12,944 nucleotides of DNA from an uncultured Clostridia bacterium (GCA_946410395.1 CAMKAE010000038.1:1-12944), one strand, 5' to 3'; shown: positions 1-6,687, counted from the first letter of the stretch. Notes: a model not told the origin generated them from the sequence alone. Numbers and translations are program-made.

Positions 1-53
1 TGTCCGGGGACAAAGGCGCCGCGCTGCGGGATGACAGCGTTGACGATCAGCAT
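1..53 (-). CDS. 5' end of a minus-strand gene, product unknown (partial)
   Basis: An ATG at 53-51 on the minus strand opens a reading frame that stays open to the window edge, giving 17 residues (MLIVNAVIPQRGAFVPG). A GGAAG ribosome binding site lies 8 bases upstream of the ATG. The gene runs in the same direction as the secreted-protein gene at 239-1645, with the palindromic repeat between them. The opening MLIxNAxI followed by a hydrophilic stretch resembles the N-terminus of metal-dependent amidohydrolases such as N-acetylglucosamine-6-phosphate deacetylase, but 17 residues are too few to assign a function. Confidence 0.55.
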   Translation of the reverse strand, partial: MLIVNAVIPQRGAFVPG

Positions 54-94
54 GGACGGGACTTCCTTTCTGTGTCTGGGTCTGTTCGGCCGCA

Positions 95-244
95 GGGTGA
101 AACCCCTCCACCGCAAGCGGTCCCCCTCCCCTTTCAGGGGAGGCTTTAAGTAACTTTAAACCCCTGTCTCCCCTGAAAGGGGAGATGTCGCCGCAGCGAC
201 AGAGGGGTTTTACGCTTCACCGCGGCGAAAGCGGGGTTTCACCC
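95..244. repeat. 150-bp palindromic intergenic element with 12-bp terminal inverted repeats (MITE-like)
   Basis: The ends are perfect inverted repeats: GGGTGAAACCCC at 95-106 and GGGGTTTCACCC at 233-244. Inside are two inverted copies of one hairpin module, CCTCCCCT-TTC-AGGGGAGG at 125-143 and CTCCCCT-GAA-AGGGGAG at 168-184, plus a GC hairpin TGTCGC-CGCA-GCGACA at 186-201. AACCCCT and AGGGGTT motifs recur throughout. There is no coding frame of its own. It looks like a non-autonomous palindromic element of the kind scattered between genes in gut Firmicutes; that similarity is from memory and was not searched. The right end overlaps the stop codon of the gene at 239-1645. Target-site duplication is not convincing, with at most CA on each side. 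Confidence 0.75.
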
Positions 245-1645
245 CACGCTCTCCAGCCGATAGCCCTCGACGGTCCACTCGGGCTCGACCTTCAGGATGA
301 AAAAGAGGCTGTGCAGGCTGTCCTCGAAGTACAGGTACAGGCCGCCCTCGGCATCGCGGACCATGCCCGTGGCCTCCAGGGTGGCGGCCAGCTTGCCCGA
401 CACGGGGCACATCTTCGCCGCGCACTCCTGCAGGAAGGCGACGGCCTTGGTCAGGGTCTCCTCGTCGACGCCGCTGACGGGTTCCGTCTCCGCGTCCCAG
501 AGCAGCACGGGGTTGTTCAGGTTGTAGGCCTGGGCGACGGTCTTGTCCTCGTACAGGCTGACCATCACGTCGGCGTCCATGTCCCCGCCGAACACATTGA
601 CCTTCACATAGCCGTCGTTGCGGAAGGGAATGACGAGGACCTCACCCGCAAGGGCATGGCCCATGTCCGCCACCGCCTGCTTCGCGCGCTCAATGTAGGC
701 CTCGTCGATTGGGTCCGTCTCGGGATCAATCTCCTCGTCCTCTTCGCCGTTATACCAGCCCCAGTATTCCTGCGGCGGCACCACGCCGTAATCCTCGGGG
801 TTGAAGCGCGCGACGGTGCTCTCGCCGTACTTGTCCGCGGTCAGCTCGTAGGTGACGTCCAGCATCCGGAACGTGCCCGCATTGTCCTCCACGCGGAAGG
901 TCAGGCTGCCGGAGGTGCCCGTCAGCCTTCCGTCGGCATCCAGGGCAAACACAACGTCGCAGTTCCACAGCCGGACGCCGACGGTCGTGTTGACCAGGGC
1001 CTGGGTGACGGTGAGATAGCGGTACCATTTGTTGTAGGACGGATCCAACTCGCTGTGGTCCATGCCCGTGCCGAAGTAGCGGCCCGCCAGATACTGGAAC
1101 GCCACGTCCAGGCCGGCGTCCATCAGCAGCGGCACCTCGTCGGTGGTCAGCTTCAGGCGCAGCTCCCGGCCGTTCGCCGTGGAGGCCGCGGTCATGGGCA
1201 GTTCGTTGTATTCGGCAAAAAGCTTGAGGAAGGTCGTCATCGGCCCCAGCAGCGTGGTCTGCCGCATCAGCGTGGTCTGGGGCTGGTCGCTGGCCATCTT
1301 GTACAGGCCGGGGTAGTAGACCTCCATCACGTAGATGTCCTCACCGTTGGCGATGATGGTGTAGCCGCCCTCGCGCTCGGTGCCGTCCGCCTTGGGGGTG
1401 TGGGTCTTCAGGTCCCAGTACGAATCCTCGCCGGCCTGGACATAGGTCACGTCCACGCCCTTGAAGCGCTGACCGTCCAGGGTGAATTCCGCGCTGCCCG
1501 TCACCGTCACGTTCTCGGTGTAGAACAGCAGGCCCAGGCAGGCGTCAACCGCATCGGAGAACTCCATCTCCGCCGCGGCGGTGCACACCGTGCCGAGGGT
1601 CAGCACGGCGGCCAGAATCAAAGAAAGCAATCTGTGTTTGCGCAT
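239..1645 (-). CDS. secreted protein of unknown function
   Basis: The product is 468 residues. Residues 1-25 form a clear Sec signal peptide: basic MRKHR, a hydrophobic core (LLSLILAAVLTLGTV) and an AAA site before E26, so signal peptidase I cleavage is expected. C21 is not in a good lipobox. The mature protein alternates beta-strand-like segments (about 46-115 and 160-275), then has a strongly acidic linker at 300-315 (GEEDEEIDPETDP) and a second domain at about 316-468. The first part, with a line such as ANGEDIYVMEVYYPGLYKM, resembles LolA/LppX-like outer-surface folds, but this is only an impression; no catalytic motif is visible. The start at 1645 is chosen because GGAGG lies 8 bases upstream and the signal peptide begins there; an upstream in-frame extension to 1954 would bury the signal peptide. 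The last glycine codon and the stop codon fall inside the palindromic element. Confidence 0.85.
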   Translation of the reverse strand: MRKHRLLSLILAAVLTLGTVCTAAAEMEFSDAVDACLGLLFYTENVTVTGSAEFTLDGQRFKGVDVTYVQAGEDSYWDLKTHTPKADGTEREGGYTIIANGEDIYVMEVYYPGLYKMASDQPQTTLMRQTTLLGPMTTFLKLFAEYNELPMTAASTANGRELRLKLTTDEVPLLMDAGLDVAFQYLAGRYFGTGMDHSELDPSYNKWYRYLTVTQALVNTTVGVRLWNCDVVFALDADGRLTGTSGSLTFRVEDNAGTFRMLDVTYELTADKYGESTVARFNPEDYGVVPPQEYWGWYNGEEDEEIDPETDPIDEAYIERAKQAVADMGHALAGEVLVIPFRNDGYVKVNVFGGDMDADVMVSLYEDKTVAQAYNLNNPVLLWDAETEPVSGVDEETLTKAVAFLQECAAKMCPVSGKLAATLEATGMVRDAEGGLYLYFEDSLHSLFFILKVEPEWTVEGYRLESVG

Positions 1646-1663
1646 ATCGGTATCCTCCGTTTC

Positions 1664-1676
1664 CGGGCATTGCCCG
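1664..1676. promoter_or_regulatory. 13-bp palindrome in the leader of the secreted-protein gene
   Basis: CGGGCATTGCCCG is a 6-1-6 perfect palindrome 18 bases upstream of the start codon at 1645, just before the ribosome binding site. Its odd-centred form suits a protein-binding site better than a hairpin. I could not find a convincing -35/-10 pair for this gene in 1646-1838, so a regulatory role is speculative. Confidence 0.25.
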
Positions 1677-1797
1677 TGAATCTGACGAATGAGAAGGGCA
1701 TTTTGATCCCGCTCCGCATCGGGTGTTTGCATTTTTTTCTGGATCGCTTTATGTTGAATGCAGCGGCAGTCTGCAAAGAACGCGATCGGGCGGCACA

Positions 1798-1818
1798 CAC
1801 CGGGGCTCAGCTCCGGTG
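1798..1818. other. GC hairpin downstream of the acetyltransferase gene
   Basis: CACCGG (1798-1803) and CCGGTG (1813-1818) form a 6-bp stem 20 bases past the stop codon of the minus-strand acetyltransferase. On that strand no T-run follows, so it is a weak candidate for transcript termination or 3' stabilisation at most. The 193 bases between the two minus-strand genes hold no other clear signal. Confidence 0.25.
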
Positions 1819-1838
1819 CTTTGATCCGCGGCCGCGCC

Positions 1839-2480
1839 TCACTCGTCCATGAAGTCCAGCGCAGGCCGGTCCCCCTCCCGGAGGGGCTGCGCGTCGAAGC
1901 GGTGATCCTTGAAGTAGTATTCGTCGTCCCGGGCCGTGATTTCCCGGAACACATGGCAGGGGGAACCGAAGGCCACCACGTTGGCCGGAATGTCCTTCGT
2001 CACGATGCTGCCCGCGCCGATGACGCTGTTGTCCCCGATGGTCACGTCCGGCAGGATCACCACGTTGGCCCCGATCCAGACATTGTTGCCGATCTTGATC
2101 GGGAAAGAATACATGCCGTCCCCGCGGTGGGCCGGGGAGATCGGATGGCCCGTGGTGCACAGGGTCACGTTGGGCCCGAAGAGGCAGTGGTCGCCGATCT
2201 CGATCTTCCAGTCGTCGATGAAGGTGGTGCCCTGGTTGAAATAGCACCCCTCGCCGATGCTGATGTGCTTGCCGATCGTGAATTTGATGGGCGGCACGAT
2301 CCACACGTTCTTGCCGCAGGCGCCGAACATCTCCGGGTTCATCTCCATGCGCTCCCGGTTGGCCTCCGCCGGCAGGGCGTTGAAGCGCGCCACCAGCTCG
2401 CGCGCCCGGGCCTGCATGGCCATGTTCTCCGCGTCGTCCAGCCACATGAAGCCAGCCTTCATCCTCTCCTGTTCCGTCAT
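1839..2480 (-). CDS. maltose/galactoside O-acetyltransferase-type sugar acetyltransferase (LacA/Maa family)
   Basis: The product is 213 residues, the usual size for cytoplasmic trimeric sugar O-acetyltransferases that move acetyl from acetyl-CoA to a sugar hydroxyl. The N-terminal helical part (1-55) resembles the Mac domain. From about 57 to 178 hexapeptide repeats build a left-handed beta-helix (for example IGEGCYFNQG, IGDHCLFGPN, IGNNVWIGAN, IGDNSVIGAG). The catalytic His is H112 in CTTGHPISP, and the C-terminal GSPCHVFREI matches the family's GxPxxVxREI ending. The start at 2480 has AGGAGG 7 bases upstream; a longer in-frame extension to 2648 would run through the promoter region. It has its own promoter, divergent from the ATPase operon. 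The exact sugar acceptor cannot be told from sequence. Confidence 0.92.
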   Translation of the reverse strand: MTEQERMKAGFMWLDDAENMAMQARARELVARFNALPAEANRERMEMNPEMFGACGKNVWIVPPIKFTIGKHISIGEGCYFNQGTTFIDDWKIEIGDHCLFGPNVTLCTTGHPISPAHRGDGMYSFPIKIGNNVWIGANVVILPDVTIGDNSVIGAGSIVTKDIPANVVAFGSPCHVFREITARDDEYYFKDHRFDAQPLREGDRPALDFMDE

Positions 2481-2519
2481 CGTGTTTCCTCCTCGCTGTT
2501 CCGGGTTCCGGACGGCTTC

Positions 2520-2548
2520 ATTATACCGGATCGGGCGCGTTTGCACAA
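2520..2548 (-). promoter_or_regulatory. SigA-type promoter for the acetyltransferase gene
   Basis: On the minus strand, TTGTGC (2548-2543), a 17-base spacer and a perfect TATAAT (2525-2520) precede the start codon at 2480. The -35 box is weak (TTG only), which suggests help from an activator or a moderate basal level. Confidence 0.75.
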
Positions 2549-2561
2549 GGGCGGCGCGTTT
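2534..2561. repeat. 9-bp direct repeat in the divergent promoter region
   Basis: GGCGCGTTT occurs at 2534-2542 and again at 2553-2561, 19 bp start to start. The first copy lies within the spacer of the left-facing promoter, the second just upstream of the -35 box of the right-facing promoter. This placement suggests a binding site for a shared regulator, but chance in a GC-rich region is possible. Confidence 0.4.
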
Positions 2562-2567
2562 TTTCGG

Positions 2568-2596
2568 TTGAATTCCCCCGGGCTTGCTGTTATAAT
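2568..2596 (+). promoter_or_regulatory. SigA-type promoter for the DUF815 ATPase operon
   Basis: TTGAAT (2568-2573), a 17-base spacer and a perfect TATAAT (2591-2596) stand 38 bases before the start codon at 2635. The predicted leader is about 30 bases and carries GGAGG. Confidence 0.85.
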
Positions 2597-2634
2597 GAAG
2601 CGAAACCGACCGCTGCTCTGACGGAGGAATGCCC

Positions 2635-3954
2635 ATGCACCGACTCACCGACCAGCTGATCCTCTACAGCGACCTGCCCGGGGACAGCATCCTCATGCGC
2701 CTGGCGGAGATCTGCCGGGACGCCGCCGCAGGCGGGGCCGAGAAGTCCGCCCTGATCCACCGCTGCCACCGGGAGGTCAAGCGCCTGCTCGACCTCTCCA
2801 CCACCTACGCCTTTGACGGCAACCTGTGGCAGAATTATCTCACCTTTGTCATGGTGACGCACCTGAACTCGTTCAGCCTCACCTGCGAACAGCGCGGCGC
2901 CCACGACGGCAGCGTCAACCGGATCGCGGAGCACGACTTCGCCCTCTTCCTCCGCCTGTTCACCTACGACTTCGGCTGGCTTGAGGAGGCCCTGGGCATC
3001 GACTGCTTCACCGTCCTGACCCATTACCGGGCCATCGGCAAGGACGCGGTGATGTACAACCGCAACGTGTCGGAGCGGATCCGGGCGCTTTCCGCGAAAA
3101 TCGAAAAAGCGCCCGACGCCGGCGCCGTCTTCGCCCTGGTCGCGGATCACCTGCGGGTCTGCGGCACGGGGCTCTTCGGCATGAACGCGGCCTTCCGGGT
3201 GCGGGAACAGACCGACGGCGGCATCGATTTCATCGCCATCAACAACCTCGACCGGGTCACGCTGGACGACCTGGTGGGCTATGACATCCAGAAGAAGCAG
3301 CTCCGGGACAACGTCGAGGCCTTCGTGGCCGGGCGTCCGTTCAACAACACCCTGCTCTACGGCGACGCCGGCACCGGCAAGTCCACCTCCGTCAAGGCGC
3401 TGGTGAACGAGTACGGCCCCCGGGGCCTGCGGGTCATCGAGCTCTACAAACACCAGTTTCCCCTGCTCTCCGCCGTCATCGCTCAGATCAAGAAGCGCCG
3501 CTACCGCTTTGTGATCTTCCTCGACGACCTGTCCTTTGACGAGGGCGAGGTGCAGTACAAGTTCCTGAAGGCAGTCATCGAGGGCGGGCTGGAGAGCCGG
3601 CCGGACAACGTGATGATCCTGGCCACCTCCAACCGGCGGCACCTGATCCGGGAGACCTGGCGGGACCGCAGCGACATGGAGCACGAGGAGGACATCCACC
3701 ACTCCGACACGGTGGAGGAGAAGCTCTCCCTGGCCGGGCGCTTCGGCTGCGCCATCCGCTACGGCAGCCCGGACCGGCAGCTGTGGGACGCCATGGTCCT
3801 GGAGCTGGCCGCGCGCCAGGGCATCACCGGCGTGGACGCGGAGAGCCTGCTGCGGGAGGCCAACCGCTTTGAGATCCGCCACGGCGGTGTCTCCGGGCGG
3901 ACCGCCCAGCAGTTCATCAACCAGCTCGCGGGCTGCGCGGAGGCCGGAGAATGA
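2635..3954 (+). CDS. AAA+ ATP-binding protein, DUF815 family
   Basis: The product is 439 residues, typical for the DUF815 (PF05673) AAA+ family in Clostridia. The family has no settled biological role. Residues 1-200 are a helical N-terminal region. The family signature LVGYDIQKKQL is at 213-223, Walker A GDAGTGKST at 243-251, Walker B FVIFLDD at 292-298 and sensor-1-like ATSNRRH at 330-336. The DUF815-specific block MEHEEDIHHSDTVEEKLSL spans 348-366 and ends in GRFG, where R369 may be an arginine finger. A sensor-2-like GGVSGRTAQQF lies near 417-427. ATP hydrolysis is therefore expected. ATG 2635 is preferred over the in-frame ATG at 2629 because GGAGG is 7 bases from the former and only 1 base from the latter. 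It is the first gene of an operon and overlaps the MFS gene by 4 bases (ATGA). Confidence 0.92.
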   Translation: MHRLTDQLILYSDLPGDSILMRLAEICRDAAAGGAEKSALIHRCHREVKRLLDLSTTYAFDGNLWQNYLTFVMVTHLNSFSLTCEQRGAHDGSVNRIAEHDFALFLRLFTYDFGWLEEALGIDCFTVLTHYRAIGKDAVMYNRNVSERIRALSAKIEKAPDAGAVFALVADHLRVCGTGLFGMNAAFRVREQTDGGIDFIAINNLDRVTLDDLVGYDIQKKQLRDNVEAFVAGRPFNNTLLYGDAGTGKSTSVKALVNEYGPRGLRVIELYKHQFPLLSAVIAQIKKRRYRFVIFLDDLSFDEGEVQYKFLKAVIEGGLESRPDNVMILATSNRRHLIRETWRDRSDMEHEEDIHHSDTVEEKLSLAGRFGCAIRYGSPDRQLWDAMVLELAARQGITGVDAESLLREANRFEIRHGGVSGRTAQQFINQLAGCAEAGE

Positions 3955-5132
3955 TTCGCACCAGCCATCGCCACACCCTGCGGGCCAGCTACATCGGCTA
4001 CATCACCCAGGCCATCGTCAACAACTTCTGCCCGCTGCTGTTCCTGACCTTTCAGCGGGAGTTCGGTCTGTCCCTGGGGCAGATCACCCTGATCACCACG
4101 GTGAACTTCGCGGTGCAGCTGCTCATCGACTTCCTGTCCACCCTGTTCGTGGACCGGATCGGCTACCGGAAATGCATTGTGGCGGCGCACGTCTTCGCCG
4201 CGGCCGGGCTGGCGGGCCTGACCTGCTTTCCGGCCTTCTTCCCCACGCCCTACGCGGGGCTGATGACCGCGGTGGTGCTCTACGGCATCGGCGGCGGCCT
4301 CATCGAGGTCCTCATCAGCCCGATCGTCGAGTCCTGCCCTACGGAGGGCAAGGCCGCCGCCATGAGCCTGCTCCACTCCTTCTACTGCTGGGGGCAGGCG
4401 GGCCTGGTGTTTTTCTCCGCGCTCTTCTTCCGCGCCGTCGGAATCGCCCACTGGCGTTTCCTGGCGCTCCTCTGGGCCCTGGTGCCGCTGCTGAACACCT
4501 TCTATTTCGCCCTGGTGCCGATCTACCCCGTCGTGCCGGAAAACGTGAAGGCCATTCCCCTCTCTCAGCTGCTGCGGCGGAAAACCTTCTGGCTGCTGAT
4601 GGTGCTGATGGTGTGCGCGGGCGCGTCCGAGCTGGCCATGAGCCAGTGGAGCTCCGCCTTCGCCGAGGCGGGCCTGCGGGTGAGCAAGACCGTGGGCGAC
4701 CTGGCGGGGCCCTGCGCCTTCGCGCTGTGCATGGGCACGGCCCGGGCGCTGTACGGGCACTTCGCGGCGCGTCTGCCCCTGCGGACCGCCATGGTGGGCT
4801 CGGCCGCCCTGTGCGCGGTCTGCTACGCGCTGGCGGCCTTCTCCGCCAGCCCGGCGCTCTCGCTGGCCGGCTGCGCGCTGTGCGGGTTCTCGGTGGGGAT
4901 CTTCTGGCCGGGGACCTTCTCCATGGCCGCGGAGGCCTTGCCCGGCGGCGGGACGGCCATGTACGCGCTGATGGCCCTGGCGGGGGACGTGGGCTGCTCC
5001 GGCGGACCCACCCTGGTTGGGCTCATCGCCGACGCCGGCCCCGGCCTGAAGGCGGCCCTCCCCGTGGGCATCGCCTTCGCGGCGGGGATCATGGCGCTGG
5101 TGCCGCTGCTCAGGCGCCGGAAAACACACTGA
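3951..5132 (+). CDS. major facilitator superfamily (MFS) transporter
   Basis: The product is 393 residues with about 12 hydrophobic segments, an integral inner-membrane permease. The loop between helices 2 and 3 carries DRIGYRK (68-74), a variant of the MFS motif A (GxLaDrxGrkr). Helix 4-5 has GIGGGLIEVLISPIVES (112-128). The stretch ASELAMSQWSSAF after the central loop is typical of a Firmicutes MFS group related to the sugar-type FucP/FHS permeases. The substrate cannot be read from sequence. Its ATG overlaps the TGA of the ATPase gene, so the two are translationally coupled. The next gene begins 24 bases downstream, and no terminator is seen between them. Confidence 0.9.
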   Translation: MIRTSHRHTLRASYIGYITQAIVNNFCPLLFLTFQREFGLSLGQITLITTVNFAVQLLIDFLSTLFVDRIGYRKCIVAAHVFAAAGLAGLTCFPAFFPTPYAGLMTAVVLYGIGGGLIEVLISPIVESCPTEGKAAAMSLLHSFYCWGQAGLVFFSALFFRAVGIAHWRFLALLWALVPLLNTFYFALVPIYPVVPENVKAIPLSQLLRRKTFWLLMVLMVCAGASELAMSQWSSAFAEAGLRVSKTVGDLAGPCAFALCMGTARALYGHFAARLPLRTAMVGSAALCAVCYALAAFSASPALSLAGCALCGFSVGIFWPGTFSMAAEALPGGGTAMYALMALAGDVGCSGGPTLVGLIADAGPGLKAALPVGIAFAAGIMALVPLLRRRKTH

Positions 5133-5143
5133 TTTGTCTGACG

Positions 5144-5156
5144 GGAGGAATGCCCC
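5144..5156 (+). promoter_or_regulatory. ribosome binding site that decides a TTG start, with a decoy ATG
   Basis: GGAGG at 5144-5148 is 8 bases from TTG 5157, the only start that yields the full GNAT frame with good spacing. An ATG at 5150-5152 is only 1 base from GGAGG and out of frame; it would read 25 codons and stop at 5225-5227. The next in-frame ATG (5175) lacks a well-spaced binding site. Confidence 0.6.
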
Positions 5157-5636
5157 TTGATCACCTGGGAGCGGATGCAGCAGACCGACGCGCTGCCGGT
5201 ATACGCCATGATGCGGGACTTCTATGAGCGGCGCCTCGGCACGGTGACCGACGCCATGCTGTGGGAAAACCTGAGCCGCTGCACCGGGCCGGACGCCCTG
5301 CTGGAGGGCTGGGTGATCCTCTCGGACGGCGCCCTGGCGGGCTACGCCATCCTCTCCCGGGGCTATGACCCCGCCCGGGCCGCGGAGATCCGCCGCCTGG
5401 AGGAGTTCTACATCGACCGCCCCTTCCGCCGCACCCGCGCCGCCCGGGACTTCCTGGAGGCTCTGCCCGGGCTGTACGCCGGCTGTGCCTGGGTGGAGGC
5501 CGTGGCGGAGAAGGACACCGCGGTCTGGCGGCAGCTGGGATACCGCGCGGGCGGTACGGTGATGCGGCGGGCCTGCCCGCCCCGGGAGCCTGATCCGTCC
5601 GCGAAGCCACGGCCCGGCCGGAAAAAGGCAACCTGA
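5157..5636 (+). CDS. GNAT-like N-acetyltransferase
   Basis: The product is 159 residues, the size of a single-domain GNAT enzyme that uses acetyl-CoA to acetylate an amine. The order of elements fits: N-terminal helices with DALPVYAMMRDFYERR, strands WVILSDGALAGYAILSRGY (52-70), the motif-A strand and helix LEEFYIDRPFRRTRAARDFL (81-100), and a C-terminal VWRQLGYRAGGTVMRR resembling the usual xxxLGF/Y end. In motif A the pyrophosphate-binding R-x-x-G-x-G/A reads R91-R-T-R-A-A96, so the first glycine is replaced by R94; CoA binding may be altered. The last 20 residues are proline- and lysine-rich. It uses a TTG start and sits third in the ATPase-MFS operon. The substrate is unknown. Confidence 0.72.
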   Translation: MITWERMQQTDALPVYAMMRDFYERRLGTVTDAMLWENLSRCTGPDALLEGWVILSDGALAGYAILSRGYDPARAAEIRRLEEFYIDRPFRRTRAARDFLEALPGLYAGCAWVEAVAEKDTAVWRQLGYRAGGTVMRRACPPREPDPSAKPRPGRKKAT

Positions 5637-5674
5637 AGGCGCTCCGGAGACGGCGCGCGGCAAGCGGAGGAAAC

Positions 5675-6562
5675 ATGCACAGCATCTGGAATCCATGGCA
5701 CGGCTGCGTCCGCTGCAGCGAGGGCTGTCAGCACTGCTACATGTATTACCTCGACAAGATGCGGGATCGCAGCGGGGCCGAGATTTACCGGACGTCCGGG
5801 GCAAAGTATCCCCTGTCGAAGGACCGGAGCGGGCGCTACCGGATCCGCAGCGGCGAGATGATCAGCGTCTGCATGACGTCCGACTTCTTCCTGGAGGAGG
5901 CGGATCCGTGGCGGCCGGAGGCCTGGGAGATCATGCGCCGGCGGAGCGATGTGATCTTTTACCTGCTGACGAAGCGCCCGCAGCGGGTCCGCGCCTGCCT
6001 CCCGGAGGACTGGGGAGACGGCTGGGACAACATCTTCTTCAACGTGACCTGTGAAAACCAGGCGCGGGCGGATGAGCGGATCCCGCTGCTCCTGGACCTG
6101 CCCTTCCGGCACAAGGGCCTGAACTGCGCGCCGCTGCTGGGGCCGATCCGCATCGGGCAATACCTCGACAGCTGCCAAATTGAGCAGGTCGCCTGCGGCG
6201 GCGAGAATTACGGCGGATCCCGGCCCTGCGACTTCGCGTGGGTGCAGGCGCTGCGGGAGGAATGCGTGTCCCGGGACATCACCTTCTGCTTTCTGGAGAC
6301 CGGGACCGTGTTCATCAAGGACGGAAAGACGTACACGATCCGCGGCAAGCGGGAGCAGACCCGGCAAGCGCTGCGCTCCGGGATGAACTACCGGGGGAAG
6401 CCGATGCGCTTTGACCTCAGGGACAGCTGGGGTCTCCCGATCCCCGACGCGGAGCGCTATGTCCCGCATTTCCGGAAGCACTGCGAGGAGTGCTCGATGC
6501 AGCTGGTCTGCAACGGCTGCAGCGACTGCGGCAAATGCGAGCGGCAGCGGTTGAAGAGATAG
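5675..6562 (+). CDS. DUF5131 (phage Gp37/Gp68-type) radical-SAM-like protein with a C-terminal cysteine cluster
   Basis: The product is 295 residues. The start IWNPWHGCVRCSEGCQHCY matches the DUF5131/Gp37-Gp68 opening (WNPxxGC...GCxxCY). C14, C18 and C21 form the canonical radical SAM pattern C-x3-C-x2-C, which would hold a [4Fe-4S] cluster and cleave S-adenosylmethionine. Other family marks are SVCMTSDFF (64-72), YLLTKRPQR (96-104), NVTCENQARADERIPLLL (123-140), APLLGPI (152-158) and CGGENYGGSRPCDFAWV (174-190). The C-terminus has six cysteines (C270, C273, C279, C282, C285, C288) spaced x2-x5-x2-x2-x2, able to bind a second Fe-S cluster or zinc. GGAGG is 4 bases before the ATG and the gap to the GNAT gene is 38 bases, so it is probably the last gene of that operon. 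The substrate is unknown. Confidence 0.85.
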   Translation: MHSIWNPWHGCVRCSEGCQHCYMYYLDKMRDRSGAEIYRTSGAKYPLSKDRSGRYRIRSGEMISVCMTSDFFLEEADPWRPEAWEIMRRRSDVIFYLLTKRPQRVRACLPEDWGDGWDNIFFNVTCENQARADERIPLLLDLPFRHKGLNCAPLLGPIRIGQYLDSCQIEQVACGGENYGGSRPCDFAWVQALREECVSRDITFCFLETGTVFIKDGKTYTIRGKREQTRQALRSGMNYRGKPMRFDLRDSWGLPIPDAERYVPHFRKHCEECSMQLVCNGCSDCGKCERQRLKR

Positions 6563-6687
6563 ACATTTTATGATATAACAAGGTTGACGAGCGCAGAAAA
6601 GAAGTCGTGATTCACGCCGTTGTGGATCAGCGACAGGATTATCTGAGCATCATCCGGGGACTGTGACGCGCCGGCCCGCGTTTCCAT
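6563..6687 (+). other. spacer after the first operon, no clear gene; possible gene remnant
   Basis: This stretch of about 125 bases is noticeably less GC-rich at its start than its neighbours. No T-run hairpin is visible to end the upstream operon. From 6574 to 6666 one plus frame is open without a start codon, reading YNKVDERRKEVV then IHAVVDQRQDYLSIIRGL and a stop, and a minus frame over the same bases reads LSLIHNGVNHDFFSALV. Either could be a decayed C-terminus, but neither can be identified. Confidence 0.3.

Noticed and set aside
95..244. CRISPR array
   Set aside because: The repeats are inverted rather than direct, and there are no regularly spaced unique spacers.
185..1852. A 555-codon open frame on the plus strand opposite the secreted-protein gene
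   Set aside because: Its translation is low in complexity (rich in G, V, H, Q, L and R) as expected for an antisense shadow of a GC-rich gene. The minus strand has a signal peptide, ribosome binding site and normal composition.
3869..5227. A 452-codon plus-strand frame overlapping the MFS gene
   Set aside because: It is the +1 frame of the transporter with Arg/Pro/Gly-rich composition. Only its last 25 codons, from ATG 5150, are mentioned, as a decoy frame.
3759..5804. A 681-codon minus-strand open frame across the MFS and GNAT genes
   Set aside because: It spans three plus-strand genes with clear families, has the biased composition of an antisense frame, and has no ribosome binding site that I can see.
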